64,000 nucleotides of DNA, from the NCBI GenBank assembly GCA_002270565.1, contig NQMI01000165.1, positions 5,051 through 69,050 of the forward strand, given 5' to 3'. How positions within the stretch are numbered: position 1 is the first letter of the stretch; each line of letters starts with the position of its first letter. Of the stretch, positions 14,531 to 24,358 are shown one piece after another. The stretch is from Stenocarpella maydis (taxonomy: Eukaryota > Ascomycota > Sordariomycetes > Diaporthales > Diaporthaceae). Both the position numbers and the translations under genes were made by a program. The notes beneath the pieces were generated by a model. That model did not search any database and had not been told where the DNA came from. It worked only from the letters and a program-made list of their open reading frames with translations.

Positions 14531-15010
14531 TGATGAATATGTGCTATAAAATAGCATTCAGTTCAGCGTGTGTTTCGGCAGGGTCGCAGTGTGGTGCCCT
14601 GAGGCGAATTCGGACAATTGACAGTGGTCTGGACAACTTTGTATTGAATTAAGTTGGGCTTCTGTAAGCCCTCCTTATATACCCTCCGACGTCGTCTCAC
14701 CCCTGGGCACGCTGCGGTCGGCTCTGGTGCAAATTTGCAAATGCCGGAAAATTCGCCCTTCCAACACACCATCTTTGGTTCCAAGCAGCCAGCCAACCAT
14801 AGCCCTAGCAATGCCCAAATTAAGTACATACAAACTTCAGAAATCAGGCTATCCAATGCACTAAGTCATATACTTTTTGGGTAAGAAATAAGGGTAATGC
14901 AGAGGTCTGAATTAAGGTGCAAATGCAGGCCAAAATAATCGACTCACGGCCACCAAACTCATCTTGCGTCACGCACGCACTGGGCGTACTTAGCGAAAAT
15001 CGCCTGACTC
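14531..15010 (-). mobile_element. LTR-like repeat, copy C (truncated)
   Basis: 480 bp nearly identical to copy A from its TGATGAAT edge (plus-strand orientation). Most differences are transitions in the first 100 bp. It stops at an ambiguous base N (15011), just before the position of the 25-bp tandem units in copy A. The minus-strand 97-residue frame is again repeat sequence, not a gene. Confidence 0.65.
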
Positions 15011-15011
15011 N

Positions 15012-15600
15012 ACTTCCGTATTATATTAAGCTTAACCTTTTATAAGGAGGCGTAACTACCCAACCTTATTAACTAGTTCCTAAATATAAGGGTTTATAGT
15101 CTCATTATTAGCGAGTTCATCCAGCTTATGGAGAAGGTTATAGGTAGGGGTAGTCATTCCAGAGTCTAATATTATAAAGGGTTCCGTATATAATATTACT
15201 TAAAGTCTATATAATAATATATAAATAAGAGTTATTAAAATATAATAATTAAAGGGGTTTTTAAATTCATTAAACCTAAAAGATTAAGGGTTTATATTTA
15301 AAATACATTATTAGGTAGTTATTAAGCAATATTATTAACTTAATAATAATTACTAACTATAAGGCTATTTAATATTAGGGTTAAATACTTAAATTAATAA
15401 CTAAAGAGTTTATTCTATAAAAGCTATCTAATATAGTAATAACTATATCCTTATATATTTTAACTTTTTATTTATTATTAATAGTATTAATAGTAATTCT
15501 ATTAATTAGGTGTTACTTAATGGAATTAATACTAATTTCATTAATTGTGGTGGGTCCCTGACCCTAACCCTGATAAGGTAGCGTTACTGATTGGATTAGG
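15012..15600. other. AT-rich tail ending in a telomere-like motif
   Basis: RIP-type AT-rich sequence without genes. At 15560-15573 it contains gaccctaaccctga, two telomere-type units. It changes abruptly to balanced composition from about 15580, which marks the right border of the AT-rich block. Confidence 0.6.
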
Positions 15601-16879
15601 CGGGGCGCTCCTTTTGGGGGTTACTTCCCGACCTGCGGGGTTGTCTTCTGCGATAGTCAGCCGCCAATGCGTGTTGGCTCATAACATTAGCAACAACCTC
15701 AGCGAATTCAATACATCCTAACAACCAGTTGACCCACATTGCAATCTATAACCCAGCCAACACTGATTAGTATTTGCTGCTATAGCAAATACAGATTGGC
15801 TAAGCTAAAGAGACAGATCACAATCATTATTAGCAACAGAGACTATTACACCCTCGTGTAGGGCATGTCTGTTGTGTAGAGATCCAGCCTTCTTAATAAT
15901 ACTGGTCCTTGCCCGTATAGTATTGCATCTCACGATCCTTATAGTGTATGGAAGAGGATATCGGAGGGTACTGTGTAATAGTAGAGAGATAGTTTTTAGC
16001 AGGTGCGTTCTATTACGCACTATACCGACCCATTAAAACTGGAGGCATTTGCCTATTCACCCGGATAACATATTTACCTAGTATATAACAACATAGCTCC
16101 AGGCACTAAGGCGCCCCAACACTCCCTTATATCTACACCATACCACAATATATGGACTTTTCATGTATATCACCTGAATTTCCAGGTTTCCCTTATCCTC
16201 CCGGATACCCTCATTGTTATTATCCATTTACTTTTCGTTGAGCTACACTCCTTTGAAGAACGCCTAATATGAGTGAAGGGGGTACCAGTATGCTGCCTTA
16301 GCGGCATCGACCAGGCTAAGATCAGTCCAACACACTAACTCTATGAGTATGCCCTGGACTTGAAATAGAAGTTCCCGCTCACAAAGCGTGTTTGGAAAAC
16401 TGAGGTTGATCTGGATCATTGGACTGACTCCATCCCTGAGGAAAACATCGCCGTGGGAAGAGTAAATGCAGCCGTTATCAGGATGATGGGTGAATCTAAC
16501 AGCCGTTAGGCTGTTACCAAAGAGCTGTTGTTTGAATTCCAAGATGTCTTCAGAGACTATATAGAGGAAATGTTTGTGATTATTACGATCCAGAAGGACC
16601 TTAAGAAATTCCTCTGAAACCGAGGTATCAATCTAGGAAGACTTGATGGCAACGTTATAGAGGGTCTCCTTAACCTCCTTTTGTTTGGAGAGATAAAGAC
16701 CTTGAACGGCAAAAGGACTTGAAGTCGAGTTCTCGCTTCTATATGAAGGCACTTCGAATTCGGAACAAAAATTACGATAGTGGGCAATAACATAGCCAAG
16801 CGCCAGACCCAGAAGACAAGAGGAAGAAGGAGCAACCCGGCCCTGGTGATGCACTCCTATTAGTTGAAGCAAAGAACGG
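15601..16879. other. Relic DNA, no intact gene
   Basis: Balanced-composition sequence without a supported frame. Short frames on both strands are broken. The right part, from about 16260, reads on the plus strand like badly decayed coding DNA leading into the Gag relic, with many stops. It is probably the 5' part of the same dead retroelement. Confidence 0.4.
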
Positions 16880-17905
16880 TATAGAGGAGCCTACTCATCG
16901 TCCTCAATAATAACGATAGGAACCTGGCACACGATTAAGAGGCGGTCTGATACCTTTGTCACAGGCGTGGCAATCTGAACCAAACGCGCTTTAGTTCCGA
17001 ATAATAAGTATTCCACCGCTACACGCTGGAATGGCGTACCCGGCACAGGTCCCAGTACAAGAGTTGATTCCATTACATACGAGATACAACCCGTGACTAC
17101 ACCTGCCCCGTGGCTACACCTGCCGAATGTACATACTCTCCTAGATATAATCTCCAAGTACAATAAGCTCTGGGATAAGGACCGTAACTGGAGAGGGAAG
17201 CCATATGATCTGTTTTAAGATAAGTTAAGGATCTTCCTTAATGTCTGCAAGATGGCTGAGATTCAGCCGGACTGGTTTCATGCTGTATTTCCCTGATGCT
17301 GAAGGATGTAGCATACCAGTACTATCCACACTACATCGGCCCAGAACCTGACTTCTACTCGTGCTATGTCTACATGATGAAGCACTTTGATATGGAGGTC
17401 AACTTCCAGCAGTACTATAATGACTGGATGACGATAGAATTTCAGCCCTTGCGAAACGACCCTGAGGACGTCGGCAAGAGTCCAAAGATGATTGATCCTC
17501 TATCAACTCTTCGCGAAGCTTCAGCTGTTCCAACGTGCACTTGGTGAAGGTTATCAAGGCGACGAGCCACTGCGCCAAGCTGTGATCCGTGCTTATATCT
17601 GTGTGACTGAACTTCATCCGGAACTTGCTGACCAGAAGCACCCCAGCGAAGCACTGTTCTCAAGTCTGCGATCGACATTGAACCTTAGCCTCCGGCGGCA
17701 GGGAGCACAGCGCCTTACTCAAGGCCTTGGAAAGCCTGATGAGGAGGGGACTGTGTACTCTGACAGTGAAGGTGCTGTGATGTACCCTGATCGTCAGTAC
17801 CACAACAACCGCTTCTGGAGAGGACAGAGCAACTCCGGTCGTAACAACAAGAGCGATTGCCAGAGATATCGGCCCAGCAACGAACCATTCTCGTCCGGGC
17901 AGTAG
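16880..17905 (+). pseudogene. Retrotransposon Gag remnant
   Basis: Decayed Gag-like coding sequence read across three frames. From about 16990 a frame gives VPNNKYSTATRWNG and later NKLWDKDRNWRGKPYDLF followed by an in-frame TAA. It continues DKLRIFLNVCKMAE to a second stop near 17294. A shifted frame (from 17296) gives MLKDVAYQYYPHYIGPE, and a further shift near 17490-17545 gives LYQLFAKLQLFQRALGEGYQ and DEPLRQAVIRA up to 17905. The LQ..LGEGYQGDEPLRQAV block is typical of Gag proteins of ascomycete LTR retrotransposons. No zinc knuckle, protease or polymerase follows. Disablement is by stops and frameshifts rather than wholesale AT conversion. Ty3-like versus Ty1-like origin is unresolved. 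Confidence 0.65.
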
Positions 17906-19927
17906 ATCACCCTGTCCCTCCAGCAACCGACCATCCTAACATTGCAACAAACCAGCAAAACTTCAGATCCCCGTCTGCTGGTCACCTGCGCGCCTTACCC
18001 TAAGGAGTAGCATAGTTTGCCAACGTCTGGTTCAAATCCATCCCAAGGGCGCACCTTGTAGCATAGTGGTGCCTATGCGCTGGGGGTCAAGATAGCGCGG
18101 GTTGCCAGCATCCCATGGGCACCTAAGTTGCCAGCTGTGTCTTATCGGGCTTCCCGTGCCGGTCAAGGTTTATCAGGCCAGAAAGCTCCGCCTCGTTATT
18201 ACCCTTTTTTCCGCTTTACTTTATTAGGGGCAACTTTCTCACTATGCTTATTTCCTGGCTGTTATCCTGGAGCTGGAAATGTTCAACCCGGGGTTGCCGA
18301 TTGAATGCAACGGCCGACATTAACTTGAGACTTCTATACTCTAGCAGACCCACAGGCCTGGAACGATTAGAAGGTCGCACAACAGTTGAGAGTCATCGGC
18401 ACAATCCATCATGTCAAGGGAGATAGAGTATTTAAAAGACGACAGATTATTCAGCTATTATCATTACTTGAGGTCACGAACTAGTCTAGCCAATGCCATG
18501 ACATGTTGCCCAGGGCTAGAAAATTGCGGTCAGGCAACGGTCAAGACGAATAGTGCTAGCACTTGCAAGCCAAGCCATCTTCGGACATCACCTCCGGCGC
18601 TCAGCCTTGTTAGATTGCTCCTTCGGCCTAGTAGAAGAGACTGGGTTGCTTTTGACCTTAAATCTCATCATAAAGTCAATCACCACCTAAATTACGTGCT
18701 AACGGTAACACCGCCACGCATGAGCCACCCTTTGAAACCAGTTATAGGGACGCCTGGTCGAGTGACTAGTGTATTTCCCTGAGTGACACTAATGTGGCGC
18801 GGCACTTTCAGGGGGTTAGAACAAAGACTTCCATGTAGCGCATAAGGGCAGTGCTGGCCGGGCAGCCCGGGCAGTGCTGCTCGCGTGGGCTAACTAACCT
18901 AGGGCATGGCTGCCGAGGCTATATTGGTTACTACCAATTACAGACACCGAGTGCACTACGGATGCTCAACCTGCAGAGTCCATCCGCAGCAACCAACCAA
19001 TTTGTGATGCCGTGGGTTCTGAACCAGCTCTTCGGGGTGGGTTTGGATGGCAGAGTAGTGTGGTGATGAATACCTTCTAAAGTTCACATGTTTTGACCAG
19101 AGGGGTTAAGGGAGGAAGAAAGAGAGGATGACAGGGCAAGCAGAGAAGGGAGAGCAGGAAAAGGATGTAACCAGATGCTCCTGGCAGCTCCGCTGAGTGC
19201 ACTTTGAGTGAGAATGCCGATTGAATAACTTCGAAATACTTGAACTTTCAGGCAATGAATAGACTGCCCCCCCCCCCAGCCCCCTCCTTCTTGATTCACG
19301 GGCATGTGTAAGTTCCGTGAACTCCTTCTGATCCCGCTGATAGTCCTATGATTCCCAGTACCCCCATCCTGTTGTTTTTGCCTTCTGATTTCCAAGTTGA
19401 CGTCTCTCGCTTGTATGGTCGATCGCCGCCGATTACTGGTTCCGGTCCGTTGCTGAAACTGCTACGGAAAACATTGTATTTTTTTTTGTTGGCCCTTCAG
19501 TCCCTTCAGTCCTTGGCTTCAGCCGCCGCGGGCTTGGGGCGTGGAGTGTCCCTAGCTGCACGCCGTCCAGACAAGTGGAGCTCCGTGTCTAGTGGACGAT
19601 TCGGACATGGGCGACGCAGCTGAGGACATCTGGAGCCAAACAGCACTATCGTGTCCGGGGCTGCTGATATTAGCAGCCGCGTTTTGAAACATGGTATTTG
19701 AACACTCTCGAGGGTATTAGATAAAAGCTATTTCGGTAGTACTGACTGTATATGTATGTCTGACTTGAGGGCGTCAACGAGTTGACTCTCATAACAATCC
19801 CCCCCTCCCAAGTGGACAGCGACCGGATTGCAATTCGCCGAGTTTCCATGGTCAAGCCAGCTGGTATATCTGTTTTTCATTGGGTCTATCCTCCTGCACG
19901 TTAGCCGCAGCGCCGACAGCCAGGGCG
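17906..19927. other. Gene-free stretch right of the Gag remnant
   Basis: About 2 kb with no supported gene. Short plus-strand frames (for example 18411-18782) lack recognisable domains. A poly-C run lies at about 19266-19277. The right part is the 3' flank of the transcription factor gene. Confidence 0.5.
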
Positions 19928-21763
19928 CTAGAAACACTTAGACATGCCAGATGCAGTTCTTGTGCCGTGTTGAAGTGCCAGGCACTCGGCCCGGGCCTTC
20001 TCGCAGAGGCCTTGACAGTCCAGCATTCCGGCCGACGGCAGCGTCGCGGCGCAGATGCCGGTTTGGAGTTCCAACTCGGTCATGTCAGCCATCCTCTGGC
20101 TGTCCCACGGGCCCTCGATGCGGTTCATGGACCTCAACATCGCAATTGCCCTGCTCCTGAGGTCCTCGTCCTCGCAGCATGAGGCAACAAACGCCACGGG
20201 GGGGATGGTGTCCGCCTCGAATGTAAACAACGGGTGCGTCCCCTGGCTGAGAAGCGGGATTACCAGCTCGGCCTGGTTGATGATGTCTTCGAATTCCTTG
20301 CGGCCCAGGTGACCGTCGAAGAATGGGCCCTGCTTCAGCATTGCCGTGAACACCTTGCGGTGTAGCGTCAGGATCATCGCCTCGTTAAACTCGCCATCCG
20401 AGGCCGGCGTGTGGTTGATGCTCTCTAGGTATTGGTCGAACCGAGCAGCCCACACGGCATAGCGGTCGCAGATCTCCTGGAAAGCAGGGTTGACGTGTTC
20501 GAAGCACGGGCAGCGTGACCCTGCCTCCACCTTGCAGCAGTATTCCGTGTCGGGGTGACACCGCAGCTCCGCCCAGTCCACGTCGATCCTGCGCATCGCA
20601 TCGCGGGCCGCGAAGGATGAGAGGAACTGCCCGTGCGTATCTTCAGTGGTGTGTTCGGGGAAGGCCTGGCGGTGGACGGGCAGGTCCTCGGCGAGGATGG
20701 AAGTGTCGAGGCTGAGGCGCTCAAACATGCCAGAGATATCGGAGAGCGCACTGGTGTCATGCCGAGTCGTTGTCAGCTGGGTGCTGGGTGTGCTTGCCTC
20801 GGACGGGGACGAGCCTGGGGAGGGAGACTCTTCGCGCAGTGAGTTCAGGAGGTCTGACCCGGCCCTCAGGTGTTTCATGGCCACGTCGCGACGCCCAGTC
20901 AGGTTATCTATGCAGGTAAATATCAAGCAGCAGACAAGGATTGCCTGGACGTCAAGTGAGGAAGGGTTGCCCATGAGAGGGGTGAGGTCGGCTATTGCCT
21001 TGTTGTACTGCTGGATGGCGAGTTGATCATAGCTCTGCGTCTCTGTCGGCGACATGCCCGCCGAGCGCCTCAGCAGGAACGACTTGTGAGAGGCGCCCAG
21101 GGAGACCAAGGCATGCTTGACAGGAGCTGCCTCATGGGAGATTGGCAGGACATAGTCTCGCCAAAACCGGGACAGAGAAGTAGAGTATCCGATCAGGTCT
21201 TTGATGGTCCACTGGTGGACGTGAAGGAAAAGGGATTTCTCTGGCGGGCTGCCATGCATGGCGCCGAGATTATTGAACGCGTTGAACAAGTCCACGCACG
21301 GGCTCGTCACAACCACGGCGTGCGACGTGGGCTTGGGCTGGGTCTTCTTCTTTGAACACCGCGGCTGCTGAGGCTGCTCGTAGCCATCGCATTTGTAACC
21401 GTAGTCCCGGCAGCGCTGGCATGTCGGCTTTGCCTCGTCGCACTTCTTATGGCGGATCCTAAGGCCTTGTTGGTCCGAGCCGGACACGACACGATTTGGG
21501 ATGGCCAGTTGTTGGCGGAGCATCACTTACTTGCTATCGCGAAGGGCGGCATTAGATTTATGAACAACAGAAACGCAAGCGGGGACAGATCAGACCAGCA
21601 CGCACCATGTTAGACAGCCAGTACGAACTTTCGGGAATTTCGCTCTCGTTCGTTTTGGCCGGCCCTGCGAGGATTGTTCCGACTGCTTACCAGCAACCTG
21701 CTTACCAGCAACCTGCTTACCAGCAACCTGCTTACCAGCAACCAGCTTACTAGTAGTAGCCAT
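19928..21763 (-). CDS. Zn2Cys6 fungal transcription factor with a 3-nt micro-exon
   Basis: Proposed model: complement of 21763-21606, 21533-21531 and 19928-21458, giving 563 aa. Exon 1 encodes MATTSKL, four VAGKQ repeats (residues 8-27), a basic stretch and TGCLT, ending in TG. The 3-nt exon CAA then completes Cys53 and starts Lys54, and the last exon continues IRHKKCDEAKPTCQRC. This yields a perfect cluster: Cys50, 53, 60, 67, 70 and 77 (C-x2-C-x6-C-x6-C-x2-C-x6-C). Both introns are 72 nt with GTGCGT/TAG and GTAAGT/TAG ends. Direct joining of the outer exons gives Trp instead of Cys53-Lys54. The remaining protein has the middle region typical of fungal regulators (VLPISHEAAPVKHALVSLGA). It is likely a nuclear DNA-binding regulator; its targets are unknown, and no biosynthetic cluster adjoins it. 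Confidence 0.85.
21683..21742 (-). repeat. In-frame 15-bp minisatellite (4 units, VAGKQ)
   Basis: Four exact 15-bp copies (plus strand cttaccagcaacctg) near the 5' end of the transcription factor coding region. They encode VAGKQ four times just upstream of the basic DNA-binding segment. Length variation between strains is expected. Confidence 0.85.
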
Positions 21764-23532
21764 GGCTTATGAAGGTCGTTGTCACCAGAATGACAATACT
21801 TGGCAGACGGGAAAGCGGAGCTTGTGTGTGAGAGAGGGAGAGGCCGTTTCGGTTGTTTTTAATGAACGAAGCCTCTAATTGGGGGTTGACGATGTGTCTG
21901 TCGGCAGCATGGGGCCAGTTGACACATTTAAGCTTTGTCCCCTGTGTGTCAACGTCTCACTTCGAATCATCCGGCGTGGAACCCACGCCTTGGAGTAGTG
22001 CCCGCCGCCACCGGGGTCCCAAAAGTTAAAATTTGCTGTACTTTTTCTATTGGCACTCCTGGACCCACCAGGTCACACTTTGCCTAATCTGTTAGCAAGG
22101 GAGACTTCGGGTGGTCAAGTCTATATTTAACGTTCGGGACTCGGAGGTTCTAGGCACCGGAGGGCCGGCTTGGCCTTTGTTCAGCCACCAATATCGACAT
22201 GGGAGGCAGGGAGGGTGCCTGTGCCTGTGCCAATGCACCCAGGAACGATACGAAGTCTATGCTAGCGTGTCATAGTGTAGTGGCTGAGCCTGTCTTTTCA
22301 ACGGCGCATGCATGCACACCTCAACGGGGGCTGACAAACGTTAGTGTAAATTCTTTCTTCTGATTTCTATCAGCAATTTCCGACCCACCGCGGGGGGTAT
22401 ACTTTTGCCCCATATGCAGGCAAAGGCGACTCGGCGTCCGAAGCCCGAGGGCGTGTAGGAGCTGCGTACTGCGTACACGATGTGAGTGCTCATGAGGACT
22501 GGTTTGTTTCAGCAATTCAGCGGACAGGGAAACCCCGGGCGATGTTGCATCGCATGTGCCAAGAGCCACGGCTATCCCTCTCTCTTTTTTTTTTCCGCAT
22601 CCGGGCCTCCTGCAGACCAGCGTCTCTTGTGCATGTGCAACGGGCTAGCGCATCTCATCAAAACGGACCCCACGTTAACAAACCGGTGTGACCATTTTAG
22701 GCTTCTGCCGGGAACAAGGACGACTCGAAAGGCCGTGCCGGTCCGTACAGCCTTGCATGTGATGTGAATTGCTTCCAGATTGACTCTCGCAGCGGAGACG
22801 CATGCCGTCATCGACGGGAGATTTGCAATGTCTTTGAGCAAATGCACCGCATCTCAATCCATGACTCAGTCGCAGGGCTGCATGTTGCTTTCGGGACCCG
22901 ACCAATTGGGTTCTCATATTCCCCCCAGCCGTTGAATGAGCTTCGAACGTTGCATTGGCTTGCGATCCATGTGATGCTCACTAGCTATTTCGTCCAAGCT
23001 TTCGCTAGACGTGTTCAAAGACTGTCAGCAAAGCTTGAGGGCCCATCTGTCCCTGTTCATAGTCTCCTCTATATTCCCATCACTATACCGCCCCTGGAAG
23101 TTTTCTCGACTAGCCTCATCACGAAGCTTTCACTATTGTGTTAGTAGCTATTATGTTTTAATGAAGCTGTTGTAAGTTGTAGTCTACGTGTGGCTTGGGC
23201 TTCGGCTTCGGCCGTATGACAATTAAACTATCTACTATCTACTAGGGTTTCTAACTTATCTTCACCCTTGTGATAACCCTGAACCTGGGAGCCCTGGGGA
23301 GGGCCCAGGGGGCATCTACTACTCCGTGTATAGACTGCACTAGAATCCAGAAGACGTTCTGGAATTCTTTAGCTTTTTATAGGGTACATACGTAACTATA
23401 GTGCAGCTGTTATGTGTCGTGACAAGTCTAAAGCTCCTATATAAAGCCCATAATAAAACTGTATATCTTCTTCCTTTTTAATATTAATAACTAAATTAAT
23501 ACTTTTTAACTTGATTTTCTATTAAGAGTATT
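21764..23532. other. Upstream region of the regulator and gene-free DNA
   Basis: About 1.8 kb without a supported gene. The left part is the promoter side of the minus-strand regulator. Frames at 22321-23144 lack domains and look like chance. From about 23440 composition turns AT-rich (to about 23560), a small patch directly abutting the rhodopsin-like relic. Confidence 0.5.
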
Positions 23533-24059
23533 TCAAATAAAATAATAATAAAGCATAAACCAGAGAAACCACGGCCGCGCCCTGTGGCGACCTCTGAACT
23601 GATCCAGAAAGGCGATTACTGACAGCTTTCCCGTGACAATAGCCATGATTGCCGAGATCATGTTGATCCAGCTGGTGCGCACAGCTACGACAATCGCTTG
23701 AGGACGGAGGTCTTTCGGGGGAGCTCCAATACCAAACACGACACTGACCACAAAGAACGCCTGGCTGACGCACAGGAGGACCTGGAGGTGGTCAGCCCGT
23801 CTCTCGTGCCTCGATGCCTGTGGCAATAAATAGGACTTAGCGACAACCAGTAATGAAGACGGAATCGGTCTGTACACGTCCAACTTGTATAGATCCTGGC
23901 TGAAATAGCAGAGACACCCAGGAAAGTGAACAGCAGCAACAAAGCAAGAAATTCCACTCCCATCCCCAGGAATGTTGGTCCAAACTGCAGCCATGGTGGC
24001 GGGTGAGGAGGCGGCGGGTGCACATGACCCATCAACGCCGATACAGACGCAGACATCAT
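23533..24059 (-). pseudogene. Rhodopsin-like fungal integral membrane protein, broken
   Basis: The N-terminal frame (start 24059) reads FGPTFLGMGVEFLALLLLF and ISARIYTSWTCTDRFRLHYW, matching the first two helices of the large fungal rhodopsin-like (SAT4/PTH11-type) membrane family. The continuation lies in another frame: LLCVSQAFFVVSVVFG, GAPPKDLRPQAIVV and GKLSVIAFLDQF. The motif order (GAPPKDL then GKLS..AFL) is typical. No intron with proper ends restores the frame; the only candidate is 29 nt. The protein stops after RPWFLWF, right where AT-rich DNA starts. About a third of the usual length survives, so this is a relic truncated at its 3' end. The ligand or function of the intact ancestor is unknown. 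Confidence 0.6.
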
Positions 24060-24324
24060 TCTTCAAGAGGAGACCTCCCGTGTGCTTACCACAACTGAGC
24101 AGGCGGCTTGCCAAATCCTGTATTGTGCGATGCCATCTCCCGGGATAGAATTTAAACCTTGCGACCTGGCACACACATCTTGAAGCCACCTCCCGACCAA
24201 CTATAAGCTCAAATGCTAGCCCGGGGAAATGACCAGGGGCCGACATACCATATTTCCATATTGGACCAGACTCCACATCAGTTCTTACGCGGTTTGTTTC
24301 GTGTCGGAGTTTTCGGAAACAAAA

Positions 24325-24325
<1 letters not shown>

Positions 24326-24356
<31 letters not shown>
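24326..24356. repeat. Poly-A tract (31 A)
   Basis: An uninterrupted run of 31 A preceded by aaacaaaac. It could be a homopolymer microsatellite or the tail of a retroposed sequence; nothing recognisable precedes it. Confidence 0.85.

Positions 24357-24358
<2 letters not shown>

Noticed and set aside
12750..14856. Two similar minus-strand frames of 104 and 97 codons
   Set aside because: They lie inside LTR-like repeat copies, contain the repeat's TATA region and have no conserved domain.
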